From: Acanthochromis polyacanthus
Lineage: Eukaryota > Chordata > Actinopteri > Pomacentridae
Assembly: GCF_021347895.1 (NCBI RefSeq)
Contig: NC_067124.1
Location: 15,862,521-15,926,520, forward strand
Direction: 5' to 3'
Length of the DNA stretch: 64,000 nt
A model generated the notes under the pieces. The model did not search any database. It was not told the origin of the DNA and worked only from the letters and a program-made list of their open reading frames with translations. Shown here one piece after another: positions 14,034 through 28,400 of this stretch (the stretch's first letter is position 1; each line of letters opens with the position of its first letter). The position numbers were made by a program, and so were the translations under genes.

Positions 14034-17000
14034 TCTCTCTCCTGTTCTTGTTGAAGAGGTTTCCTCATGCCCCTCCTTTCCCTCGCCCTCACTTTTGCAT
14101 ATTCATTTCATGTTAAATTGATGGATTAAGTTATCCCTGGCTCAGAATCAATCGTAGCTCGCTATTCCTTTACACTGGACCACAATCCCAGAGAGAGAGA
14201 GAGAATGCACTGAGACACTGATAAGGCTCAGTCCCATTATATGTCATTTTAAACAAAGAAGCAAAGCAGCCTGTGGAGACTCCCTATCAGCTATTAAACA
14301 GAGACGTAGCATGCAGCCTGAGATTGATGATTAACATTTTCTTCTGGTAGAATAAAGATGCTGGCCTGGACCAGCGATAACAAGAGAGAGTACAAAGAAA
14401 TGATTCCCTTTTTCTCCCCTCTTTTGCTCCTTTTTCTTTTGCTATTTTTTCTTTTTCTGTTCTTGACTCCATAAATATCCATATCCATAAATAATAATGC
14501 CTTCCTGTTTTTTCTTCTTCTACCTCTCCCATCACCATACAAACTCCCTTCCGTCTTCCCCCCTCTCCCTTTACAGAAGCAAATAAATGCACAGGCTGTG
14601 TTGCTGTCCTTTTGTCTTGCATCCTTGTGTAATCTGTTAGGAGTGGACAACATGGAATCCCTTATGTCACAGTCGGAGACTTGTAAGTCTTGGCCAGATA
14701 CAAGGCAGAATGACACGAAATGAAAGCAGGGTAAAAGGGGGGATTTAAGTAAGAGTTTGATAGGAGCATGTAGGGCCATTGTTTTCTTTGCTGCAAGACC
14801 AATGTCAACCATTGTGCCGAGACAGTTTGAACAGCTTGTAAAGGCTAAAGGACAGCCTGGTTTTAGATGTGCAGAAAGAATCTATATGCTTGAAGATCTG
14901 TCAGCTGCCGAGTGCCATTTTATGCAACTTCAGTGGAAAATTGCAGTTACTCTTCGGATCTACAGATATTGTCTCGTGTTTTTTTTTTTGTTTGTTTCTT
15001 TCCGTTACAAAAATACTTGCTCACTGACCTTCACATGTTTACTTTCATTTTTGCAGCACTTCTTTGGTAAGCTGTTTTGAATTCTGTGTCTCCTCCATGT
15101 GCTTCTTATCCACATCCACTTTTTCATTACATTTGAGCAAATGATTCACAACACAGATGCCACTGATAAACATTCCACTTTCACTTTTACCAAAAAATAG
15201 ACAGTCAGTTAGGATTGTTTCGTTCTGTTTTCTGAATTTAACTGGTTAACAAGTAGTTGTACCAACTGCTTTAAGGGTCAGTTCTAAAACATTAATATTG
15301 ATAGAGCAGTTAGGCCTATTAGCACAGGCTAGCTAAGGGTAGCAGGCCTGTTCTGTCCATCTAACGTTCAGTTTTACATACTTTTCTGTATCATGCTCCT
15401 CCATATTGACTAATATGCATGTTTACAGATGCCAAAATTATTTCAGATTATCTGAGATTTTTTAAAAGAAATAGCATTTCATAGAAAATTATTAGAATTA
15501 TTATTATTATTATTTGTGCTACTTATGTAAATCTGTACAGTCAAAATGAAGCTTCTTCTGAGAGAATGAGCAGTTCTGGTGGCTTTTTGATGCTGCAGTT
15601 GTTGCGTTTAGCATAGCAGGTTGTTACTGTCATGGGTTAGATGTGTTTGTCATAAAATAGTTTGAATTCCACAATTAATATTAAGTGCAGCGTTAAATTA
15701 GACGAGTCAGAAAAGTTTCTTATGTGATTCTGCAAAACTGGCTCAAAAGCTAAGTTGTGCATGATAAAGCATTAAAGAGCAATAATTTAACTGCGATCAA
15801 AGCACCAGACGTACAAGTAATTACGTACTTTACAACCACAATATTGGCATTGTTGTACCAAAATGTACCTTGTCACCCATGCACATACATGTAGTAACAT
15901 GCACATATTGAACATCAGCACACAAAACAAACAAACAAAAAAAAACCTGATGCAGGGACACGCAGAAACACAATCACCTGCTAATGCATGTGTGTTTGTG
16001 CAGGGGTTTACACATAAACTGTACATGCAGTAGTAACTAATATACACATACTGTAGAAGCTAATACACACACATTCATGCAGATGTAAATCTTCACAGAT
16101 ATACATGTGGTCCTCCCAGTAGTCTTCCCAAGTGGTCAAAAGAACATCACTAGAGCTCCTCCATTTGCTCACAGCCAGTACTGCAACAAGAGGAGAAAAA
16201 ATAAATAAATCCAGTTGGACATTTCCCAATTTGTAGCATCAGACATCACATTCGTATATAGGTATCTATTTATAAATATCTATTTATACATATGAATGGT
16301 TTTCCTACTAATTTTACTATTAATGACAACAACAGTTTAAGTTTCATTGGTCTTCGGGTTGAAACCGGCTGACCTGCAAGCAAATCCTCCAACCCTGAAG
16401 TTGTCACCACCGCCATACAAATTCGATGGGAAAAGGGCAACAGGAAAGGAGAGCGTGAAATCAAAATCCCACTGCTTTGATACCTTTGTCATCACTGTAG
16501 ATGGTCAATTAGACTAAACATTATCCCTCTTTGCAGACTAAAGAGTCACAGAGAGGGGAAGCGAGAGAAAAAAGGACGCATTTGTTGCAGTGTTGGCAGA
16601 TGTGGAGACAGGAAAGGACATTTCTACCAAAAAAAAAAAATTACCAAGAACATTTGACACAAGAAATGCGACATCAGCCTTTCACCAGTGTGACTACAAA
16701 TTCATCCCTTTAAGCTCCCCGTGCTTCTAATATTCCCACATTCCCCGACCACTTGTACCTATCAAAGTCGAGTAATTTTGTTTCTGTCTAATCTTTTCAA
16801 CCCACTTGTCAAGAAAAGAATTAACCCTCTGATCTTCTTCCTGCTCTATCATACCATTGTCCCTTCTGTTGATCTAATGTGTGTGCTGGTTCTTTAGTGT
16901 CTCTTAAAAGAGACCGATCATGTCTCATGTAGCTGCTGAATGCACTGTGCATTCCAAGAGATGCAATATTATATTGGCTATATTACTGCAGAGAGTACAG

Positions 17001-20000
17001 ACTATAGTTTACAAGGAGATAATATTGCCTTCCTTTTCTTTTATTTCAGGTGGTTTGCAAGAATCTTGGGAATCATACTGCTTTCATTGTATGGTGTCGT
17101 CCATTTTGTCCAGGCTCACTAACTTCAGTAACTGTACAAAGAGGTGCTCCGACATGTTAACACCAAAATATATAATTTTTAGTGCTTTGGTTCTTGAACA
17201 AATTGAGCAAACACATGCTTTTAAAGAATCTGCAGCTAAAATTAGCTAATAGGCTGCTGGTTGCTGTTTCACATTTGTCTGACACACATTAGATTGCATC
17301 AGTTTTATCGTCTAACTTTCAGAAAGAGAAGTGAATAAACACGCTTCCAAAGATGTCAAACTGTTCTTGTAACTCTAATATGTGATGCTGTTTATCCACA
17401 GGTGACATGAATTACTAACTGGCTTTGTGGACATAAACCTGCATTTTATCATTTAAAATCATCTACTGCAAGAAAGAAAGGAAGAGTATGTGGCAAACGC
17501 GAACCAAATTCAGGGTATTTTAGAAAGAGAAATTCTAAAGCAAGGTTATGGCCTCCATCTGAGGAGACCTCATTTGACAAGAGATGTGGACCACTGAACT
17601 GCTAGCTCTGCCTTTTAGTGAGTATCATTTAAGCCAATTCATATACATAATGGATTATTCCTGCTAAATTATGGAGCATAACACCTGCCACACTATGATG
17701 CTGGTGGTGTTATTTTATACTTCAGAAACCAGAGTGATGCTTGTTCAAAGATTTTCACCAGAGTATCATAATAATCTGCTGAGCAAATACAACCAGAGAA
17801 ATTAATGCTGTTTTGGAATTTCACATGCATTCCTCTCTCTGACTCACAGACGCAGGTCACCGATGTCCTAGTACCTTATCATGGATTTAGCACTGAGGCA
17901 CATCGCTGGTTTCTGTCACCTAACACTCGACCCTCGATGATAGCACAACAAGGTGTGTGTGTGTGTGTGTGTGAAAGGGCAGCATTCAGGAGTTTATCTG
18001 TTTCCTCTTTCTGCTTTTTTATCATCCAGTCACATTCCAAAGCCGTGACCTCCCATTTCAGTCCCAGGCAGGCTGAGGTCTCTATTTATTGTCCCTCCTC
18101 TTCTTTATTCAGCAGCCCTGTCTTCTTCTTCTTTATCTGTTTCTTCCTTTTATTTTCTTTCGAGAGGCTTGAGAACAGCACTGAATGTGAAGCTTACAGG
18201 GAGAAGATCAAAGCAGGCTGGAAATCCAAAATTCTCCATCAGTCTGTGCTCACACGGGTCGTGGCCTCGCTGTCTCTCAAGGTCAAAGGCATCTCTTGAA
18301 TATCCCTGCAACATTTTATACGAGTGTTCAAGACATATCAGGTTCACCTTGATTATTTCCCATCAAACGTTCCCCTCCAGGAGTGGGCTCTCAGCACCAC
18401 TTACCGATTCTTTACAAAGAAAGCGCACACACAAGCCCACGCCTGTATAATCTCTCCTCTCACCCCAAGCCCCCTTTTGTTTTTGCTTGTGTAAAATTAC
18501 AGTTGTACAGGTGTCCAGCCGGCAAAGCGACGCTGACAGACAGGCATGCAAGAGGACAGCCAAGCACTTGTGTTCACCACAAAGATCTTTCTTGTCTTAC
18601 AACTGGCTGTCCTGCCCAACATGTGGCTTTGGTTACAAAACCTGCTCTTCCAGCAGCAGCCCCCCTTCATCTCCGCGAGGAACACAGAGGACGACGGAAG
18701 GTGCTTTTCCAAGATGAGCGGCAAAGTGGCTTCCCTTTTCAAAGGGCCGCGGATGTACATGGCTCACGGATTCCTGTGTTAGCTGTGAGATAGCACGGCA
18801 CCTGGAGAGGCCAGACAGGAAGAAAGGACAAGAGACGAGAGGAGAGAGATGAGAAAAAAGAAGAAAAAAAAACAGAGAGAAGCTGCTTAGACGGGATGCC
18901 AGAGAAGGGACCGGCAGCTCTCTCAGATTTCAAATGTCCGTTGTGTGAAATTGTGGTTTCAAACGCTCCCAATCTGACGGCCTTCCCTCCTCTGCCCCTC
19001 TTCATCCTGTCCTCATCATCAGCACATCATAAAACGTGTAGATTAGTGCTTTCACAAAGAGGCGACTGCTGTGAATTCCTCTCTTACCTGTAGGCTTTCC
19101 ACGAAATCCCCTCTCTGGAATAAAGCATTATACCTTTTGTTTGAGCTCCTTCTTTCTCTTGGAACTAAATATGAAACACAACAAAATGCAAATGTTTATA
19201 TTGCATACAAAGACAAATGAAACAAGAGAAAGTCTTTGTTCTTGAAGCTCGGGACAAGGGTAAAACAAAAGGCCTCTGGTGATTGACACATCCACACAGT
19301 CTCTTGCCAATCTTAGGCACAATCCATTTCCTCAAGCCAAAGTGTTCTCTTTGTGTGTTGAATATGTTTTGGAACACGCCGGCCATTGATTGACATGGGC
19401 GCAAGGGCTGGTAAAACATTTCTGTGGTGTGAAGCAAACAACGGTCCGTCTGTCACTCTGCCTCAGATGTTTGGCCTGTGGGGGTATACGGATGTAATAG
19501 TGGTACAAAAATCTGGACATTTTCACTCTTGTTCTCATTCCCCCTCTTCTATTTCACTCATTCTTGCTGCTTTAAGCTATCATTTGTATTCTTTCCCCGA
19601 TATAATCTTCCAAATTTGTCTGTGTTCTGACTGTCTGGACTGATCTGTCTTAGAATGCTTTGTACATTTGGTCTTTAAATTCACATTGCTAAATTTCATG
19701 AGCTGACTTGGTCAAGTGCATTAAGCTGCACAAGTTGTGCATCTGGCTTTGATAGCTGGTCATGTAAACCAAAATACAGGGCCCTCATCCAGACGCCTCT
19801 GAGTGGAAGTTTTCTGAATTATAGTGTTGACAAAACCACAAATACGTTGGTAATTGTCTCAGTGTAAGTTTCGCGGCGCACTCCTTCCACATGGCTTTTG
19901 AGTAAACACAATGTACAATGATAGTGACATATTTAGACTTGTTTAAGATGTTGAAACTTCCCTTTTTTCCCTTCAAACAGTTGGAAGGCATAGTACTGAC

Positions 20001-21878
20001 ACCCAGCGCGAGTCACCACCTTGCACCTTTCTGTTTCCAAATGAAAACAGCAGAAAAAGCGCTGTATATATAAAATGTCCTGATAGTTGTGTATTTCCAA
20101 AATGTCATATGGATTGATTCAACAGCGGCATTACAATTTTAATCAGTGGTGTAGAACCAGGTGTTAAAACGCATGCGGCAGCCCTCCAGGCCATAAGAAA
20201 TTGGACAAGGCACCAGGAAATTGTCTCTCCTCTAGAAACAAGTGTTTTGTGATTGTTTACCCCATGTCTTTAAATTGCATTTCTTCCTTTTTAATTTAAG
20301 CACCTCAGCTATGGGATTGAGGGAAGGGAACAGAGAGGAAAGGGGGTTGTAGGAGAAACAGGGGGAACCTTTTCTGCTATATTTCCCCCCTTTTTTCTAT
20401 CTCTCCATCCTTTCCAGTATTAACCCTGTCTGATGTGATTCCTGTCAAATGCAAATGTCACGACCTGATATGGTCAGCCCACAGGGCACTTTGACTACAT
20501 GCTAGTCCACACCCAAATTAAAATATGAAGTGGAATGGTGTGTGTTTGTGTGCCTGCAAAATGTGCATTCTGCAGGTTTGTCCTTGACATGCCTGCAATT
20601 GCAAAAACTGGAGAACAAGGAGAAATCAGGTGTCATGAAATAAAGTACAGTTCCAACATACAGCACCATTTCTCACACTATGCTTGAGTACCTATATGAA
20701 CACGTAGTTCAATCAATAGGCTTGCAAAAGGGGAACTTTGAAAACTGCTGTGCACACACAATTCAGCTTATTGAGTTCAGCACTCTGGTAAAGACGAATG
20801 ATGCTTTTAGTTCTCACCATAGTATATTTGTATCAGCTTTTGTTCTCAAGAGAACATTTATCTCCTTAAAAGTTATGAGTTTATGTTATTTTACTGGACT
20901 ACAGTACTTCTGTTTCATCCCCAAACACAAAGAGTAGACTTTAGTGGACTCTTCTTTTCTGTTCCAAACTAATCAGTTGACAGATTTGCTCAAAAATAAA
21001 GGGGGTTTATCATATTATCATGATTGTTTTATACATCACACATAACTTTAACACATCCTGTCCTATTCAAAGATCCTGGAGTGAAAAAGAGTGAGTAAAG
21101 CGCATTATGATTTTATGATTGAGACCTCACATTGAAGAATCAGTACATAATGAGGACATGGTTTCTACTCACACTAATCTTATATTTCTTTTAGAGATGA
21201 ACACATTTACATTTTGTTTGTTTTTCTTTGTTTTTTTGCTCTGAAATACCTTCCTGAACATTATTTCTGATGGCAATTCTTATGTGTTCAGGACATAAAT
21301 TAACCCTGCACAATGTGTCAAGAATGCAATAAATCATCAATCATATACTCAATGTTTTAGTTGAATAACTTATGGTTGCCTCTTATCGTTCATTATTTTA
21401 CTGCCTTATAAAGTCAGCACATTTATTTTTCTTTAGTGGAAATGTGATAAGGAAACAATTGTTTTAATTTTTTTGCCTACATCAAATGTCTCTGACTACA
21501 TATAGCATATACTTTGTAGTCCCTTATGTTCCAAACATAATATACTGTGAAATGTATGGACCACAACAGCTGTATCTGTTTGTATGTGTGCACACATATT
21601 GAGTGGGCGTGATGTTCCGAGTATTTGCTCTGATTTGCAGCATCTCTGAAAGTACTGTGATGTTTTCACCACTAGAGGGAACCATATTATCAGTTATCAA
21701 CAGCCATTAACAAGTCAAGACACAAATTTGCTAAATTTAAGTAACAAGCATCTCAGAATGCACAAGACCTCTGCATGGGATGAATGTAAATCAGCAATAT
21801 AGGATACAAATAGATTAATGTTAATGTGGGTTCATTAATGTCCATATTATCAAATACATACATAATTTAGCTAAAATG
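14031..21878. other. Intergenic, no gene recognised
   Basis: No coding region can be supported. Reading frames of up to about 172 codons (14294-14812, minus strand) and 164 codons (17805-18299, plus strand) are compositionally biased and resemble no family known to me. Small simple repeats occur, for example (TG)n at 17953-17972. Confidence 0.5.
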
Positions 21879-21884
21879 CACACG

Positions 21885-21975
<91 letters not shown>

Positions 21976-21980
21976 ACACA
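21879..21980. repeat. (CA)n microsatellite
   Basis: A pure CA run of about 90 bases (roughly 21890-21971) with imperfect CACG/CACA edges. It codes for artefactual Cys-Val and Thr-His frames. Confidence 0.95.
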
Positions 21981-22163
21981 GATACACACATACATACACC
22001 TTCCACTGATGCAGCTCACGTGGTCACACTTTTCATCTGCAGTCCAATAATAAACACCAAAACTTATGACTCCCACTCTTCTGCTACATGAAGAGCTGGA
22101 CACCAATTCTAGTTCGCTAATAATAGAATTAACCTTTACTTTGTTCTAAGCAAAGCAGGCACA

Positions 22164-22345
<182 letters not shown>

Positions 22346-22692
22346 GATAGTCAGTTATATTTAGCACACTGGTTTTTTGTTTGTTTGTTTTGTAAATTAA
22401 ACTTGGTCATAAGTACTGAAAGCTTTGACCACATCCTCCTTCTACTTCTCCATCTTATCTCATAGACACACACACTGGACTTGTTACAGTAGTTTGTGAT
22501 TAGGTCCTAGTTTGAACTGACAGCCTCTTGTCTTGTTGTCTGATTTCGGAAACAAAGGAGAGTAACACAGTTAGCTACAGGCATTAGATATGTTCCAAAA
22601 ATCTGCCATGACATCTTCCATTGTTGCACAGATGAAATGTGCTCTTACATAACTTCTCTCATTATTATGTGCTACAGTGTAGGACATTAACA
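22346..22692. other. Short unique stretch
   Basis: Unique AT-rich spacer between the GATA/GATG array and the Tc1 element. Nothing recognised. Confidence 0.5.
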
Positions 22693-22694
22693 TA

Positions 22695-22907
22695 CACACG
22701 TGGACAAAATTGTTGGTACCCCTCAGTTAAAGAAGGAAAAACCCACAATTCTCACTGAAATCACTTGAAACTCACAAAAGTAACAATAAATAAAAATTTA
22801 TTGAAAATTAAATAATCAAAAACAGCCATTACTTTTGAATTGTTGATTAACATAATTATTTAAAAAAACAAACTAATGAAACAGGCCTGGACAAAAATGA
22901 TGGTACC
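22695..22907 (+). repeat. Left terminal inverted repeat of Tc1 element
   Basis: About 213 bp, matching the reverse complement of 24117-24330 almost throughout. It contains the outer and inner copies of the GACAAAA(T/A)TG(T/A)TGGTACC site near its two ends. Confidence 0.9.
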
Positions 22908-22973
22908 TCTATAAAAGATTGAAAACTATTTGACCAGAGTGACATGATTAACTCAGGTGTGTCATTTAATTGA

Positions 22974-24110
<1,137 letters not shown>

Positions 24111-24116
24111 GTTATG

Positions 24117-24330
24117 GGTACCATCATTTTTGTCCAGCCCTATTTCATTAGTTTGTTTTTTTTAAATAATTATGTTAATCAACAATTCAAAAGTGATGGC
24201 TGATTTTGATTATTTAATTTTCAATACATTTTTATTTATTGTTACTTTTGTGAGTTTCAAGTGATTTCAGTGAGAATTGTGGGTTTTTCCTTCTTTAACT
24301 GAGGGGTACCAACAATTTTGTCCACGTGTG
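24117..24330 (-). repeat. Right terminal inverted repeat of Tc1 element
   Basis: Mirror copy of 22695-22907. The few differences seen include one extra A in an A-run, AGGG versus AGGC near the inner site, and single transitions. Confidence 0.9.
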
Positions 24331-24332
24331 TA

Positions 24333-24890
24333 TATGTTTACATTGCTGATTATTTATTGGAAACATACACCAATCTATATTTAAATGCATGTTTGAATTA
24401 CACATGCTTAAAATATCTCTGAGCCTGTGTCATATTTTTCATTTAAGCATAGTATGTCTGAAATTCACAATTTTACAATTCAGTATGTGCCAATTACAAC
24501 ACATGGTAAAGAAAATAACAAGCATCAAAGATTGCTGGATTTTGTTTTGCACATTATTTGTAACTGTTGCAGTAATATGATATACTTCTATAATAAATAT
24601 ATAATACTATTAATTTATTAATAGTATTTGCATATAATAGCTATGTATACAAATACTAGCTTAATACTTATAGTACAGTAAACGTTGCATTTCTATTGAA
24701 GCGATTTGTGTAGTTTTGATTCACCTCACCCCATAAAAGGTGTTTAAAAGTATTTTAAATATCATATTTATTGTAATATTTGTTCTGTTTATTAAGTCTT
24801 CAGTGCACAACCACTACATTTTTTCCATGCTTCGTCTCGGCCAATGACGGAAAAGTATTGCAAATTTACGCTGAAATGTGAAATTACGAC
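24333..24890. other. AT-rich spacer upstream of lpcat1
   Basis: Very AT-rich unique sequence between the Tc1 element and the GC-rich lpcat1 promoter. No gene or repeat recognised. Confidence 0.5.
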
Positions 24891-25320
24891 GTTTGTGGTC
24901 GTTGTGAAGGCAGCACATCGTGCGAGGGACAATTGCATCGATATGGACAAGAAAGATGGTGGTGCGCATGCGCCGTGGCGGAGGAGAGGAATCGTGGCTC
25001 CGTTAGCTCCGTTAGCTAGCGGACGGCTCCGGTTGGGGAAGACGGTGTGGAGGAAGGTGTCCTGCGCGCTATAGGCGGACAGATATCGGCGACTTGAGAC
25101 ATCCCCGGCTAATCCTTGAGCTAACCATTATCCCTCCATGCTGTCCAGGAGAGGAAGATAACGCTAATAGCCGCGCACTGCCACCTCAGTTAGCCGACAC
25201 TCAGAAGGAAACTGCGTCTTGCTTGAAGAGCTTTTTCCCCAATTTTTTTCAGGCGGAATCTGTATTTTTTTTTTTTTTGTTGTTGTTGTTGAAAATTTTT
25301 ACAGCCTCTGACTTGTGAGA
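24890..25320 (+). promoter_or_regulatory. lpcat1: lpcat1 GC-rich promoter and 5' UTR
   Basis: CpG and GC content rise abruptly here against an AT-rich background. A perfect NRF1-type palindrome GCGCATGCGC lies at 24964-24973. No convincing TATA box stands just ahead, which fits a CpG-type dispersed promoter. The region runs directly into the lpcat1 start codon at 25321, and a T-run at 25265-25277 lies in the presumed leader. The exact transcription start cannot be read from the sequence. Confidence 0.6.
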
Positions 25321-25443
25321 ATGAGGTTGCCCAGTAACAGACAGTGTGCGATGGAGGGAGACGGGAAGATGATGGACCAAGCTCCTCCGGTCAGAAACCC
25401 ATTTGTACACGTCTTGAAATTCAGCCCTTTGGAGAAGGCGAAG
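25321..25443 (+). CDS. lpcat1: lpcat1 coding exon 1
   Basis: Residues 1-41, phase 0 at the donor (AAG|GTATGT). It starts MRLPSNRQ and ends in the conserved NPFVHVLKFSPLEKAK segment before the membrane helix. The first ATG is chosen because the MRL start matches mammalian LPCAT1; Met11, Met17 and Met18 are weaker alternatives. Confidence 0.93.
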
Positions 25444-28400
25444 GTATGTTTGAGAGGAAATTAATCAGCTTGTTCTGACACAGATTCACCAACATGCTTT
25501 AGTTGTTTCTGTAGCTCTGCTGTCACCATCATTAACTCCCTGATTGCATACAGTCAGCTGAGCTAGTGTTAGCTAGCCGGCTAACATTAGCTACATACAT
25601 GTTGCTTTTTCTCTGCTATCTTATTGTTTCAGTTAAGGGCTCTCTTTATTGCTCCTGTAAATAGTCAAGAGGCTTTAAAATGTAGATTCTTATACAGCTG
25701 CAGCAGCGAGTGCTGAAATAAAACGCCCTCAAGCCTCCTCCTTCAGTCAGGAATCCGCTAACAAGCCTCTAAAATGAAATACAGTTATGTGAGCATGGCC
25801 GCCTGTCCAGGAGGGGCCTAGCTTGTTGCTCCCTAACCGTTACCATGGCTATTAGAAACCGGAATTTTTATTGGGAGTAGCGCTAACCAAGATGCCATGT
25901 TGAGTTTATTGAATTACACATGCTATTAGTTTCAAACAGGGTGCAGTTTTCTAGCTTGCATTGCGTTTTTTTCTGTCTTTGCTGCTTATCATGGTGCTTC
26001 CACTCAGCCAACACGTGTGGATGTGGAGGCTGCAGGAGAGACTGATGGGAAACTGTCATTTTCTCTCCCCATCTGCAACTGAAATGTATTTCCCCCGAAT
26101 ATTTTGCACATTTCATTTGATTCAGTTTCTAATTTTTGCAGCCTTGTCAGTACCTATCGATCTAAAAAGATTTAAAGCTTTCCTGTGCTAGAGGTGTTAA
26201 TTGAAGGCTACTTAAACCCTGCACTGACAGGTTTTTATACTTCTCACAACTATGAAAGGTTATCACTGGGATGCAGCTTGCACAGGCAAAGCAGAAATTT
26301 AGAACGCGATTTGTTTTTAACTTGTGTGACAGGTAGGATTGTGTTTTCCCTGCAAGTATTGCAACATGTTGCATTATACACAGGTGATGGAAACCTCCTC
26401 TACTCCAGTCGTCGTGTGTACCGATGAGTATCTTGTTCTTTAAAACTGGGGCTGCCTATTAATTTAGTGGCACGTGCGGGCCCTTTGTAGTTCACCTCAT
26501 GTGATCTCTCAAAATAGCTTCAATAGTCGGAGAACTCTCTGCGCGCGTGTGTGTGTTCGTTCTAAGCCATGAGTTTGCATTAATCAGGACATTTAGTGAA
26601 TGCATCCTGATGTTTGAGAGCCATAACTGAACATCCAGATGCTTTCTAAATATCGGTGGAGTGTCATCACACACACAGCTTTATGATAAATACATTAATA
26701 AATTCAGATAAACGCAGCTCAGCTTGCTAATTCCCTGCGTATTAAGAGTAGGACACAGACTGGGATACAGCTCTGAGGTATTTCCAGTAACAAAGTTGAG
26801 TCTAATGGGAAAACCAGAGTTTTATGATTGGTGCTGCTCCGCCGTAGCAGGTGTGGGAGAGTATCTTATTACTCGTTGGAACAGTGACCAGGGAGGTTAA
26901 CACACACACACACCTCTTTCCTCCTGGGTCTCTTTACAGATACAGAAAGGAAAAGTTAGAATGTCAGATGGATGAGAGCCAACAGGATATTTCAGTTTTT
27001 GAGATTTTCCTTGCAGTTGTGACATAACTTATTCTGGGAAGCCGTTAATACAGCAATAAACTCTGTGTATTTGTTTAAACCAGTCAATAAATCGGAGTTT
27101 TTTATGGTGCTTTCAGATTGCAGGTGCAAACTGAAAGTGATTTTAGTCGTCAAACATGAGAAACACATTTTGAAAATTTTGTGTACAAATGCATGTGTTT
27201 TATCTTTGCATTAAAGCGAAAGGAGAGGTTATGCACTTCAAACAGTTCTTTTTTACACACATGAAGTGTTGAATCAAAAGTGAAAATAATTCTCTAGTTG
27301 TGATCAAGCTAAGGTCAACTGCTTTCACCATGTTGCGCTGATTTTGTTTTCACATCCACGGCGACATGAGGAAGACACAATCTGAACGTAAAAGCAAGAC
27401 TATTTAAAAAAAAAAACCGATAGCCCTGTCTACCAGCTGACTGCTCAACAAACTGATGAAACAGAATGCGTTTTAGGTTCAGACAGGAAATGGACTGTAG
27501 TGTCTTCCCATTTGACTTATGTCACAGCTACTGAATTGAAACCATAAATGGAAATGTTCTTTTCTGTTGCATTGCTTTGCCACTATGGACAAGATGGTAT
27601 CAGAATTGTATTTTGATAAGAAAGTAAATTTTGTCTGATTATAATTTATTTGTGAAACCAGCTATAGCCTCCACTCAGAACGGTAACAGATTGTAATAGG
27701 AGCAGATGAGTTTGGTGTTGAACCATAAAGCTGTTGGTTATAAGTACAGCCTAAAAAGTCAGTCAGATTGTTGTTGTTCATCTGTGCAGTAGAACATACA
27801 ATCGAGAATAACTAGATCTCATGTCTTTGCTATAAATCTTGACTAAACTGTGGAGGCTTGCAGATACTCATTTGTAGGCTAAGCCATAATTCAGTAGCCT
27901 GACACTTCAATCCTGCTCATGCAGCTTTTTTGCTTTGATGAAGTAGCTAATTGATCTACACAGTTGATTGGCGGAGCCCTAATATGACAGCATATTGCGG
28001 TGTTTCTTGTCACAGATTTAGGTGGACCTGCCGACATCACAGACCCTAAAATAGCTTGAGCAGGGCAAGTTGCTATTGTGAGTTAGCATCTCATCTTTGA
28101 GAAGTCTAATCTACATTTCCGTGTGATTTATTGATAAATCCAACAAAGAGCTAATTCTGTTTTGATGTTGCTAAAGCAGCAATGAATCGATAGTTTATTC
28201 CCACACTATACAGCTCCGTGTTTCTGTGTGTTGACATCAAAAGTGATGCATCTGAAGATCTCCTCACAAGAATTGTCATACATATTCATCAGACAGATTT
28301 TGAAGGTGCCATTTGCTCAAGTTAAGACCCCAAGTTTAAACGGTTCAATAACTCCAAGTATAGTGTCAATAGCCGGTGTAAATTATTGCTTGTCACTGAG

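Noticed and set aside
14294..14812. 172-codon minus-strand open frame
   Set aside because: Lys/Arg/Glu-rich translation of a polypyrimidine-rich stretch, with no family similarity.
17805..18299. 164-codon plus-strand open frame
   Set aside because: Crosses a (TG)n run and T-rich sequence; Ser/Phe-rich composition, no domain.
18896..19003. Possible zinc-finger-like CPLCEIVVSNAP peptide
   Set aside because: Only one Cys pair, no His pair at the right spacing; short isolated frame.
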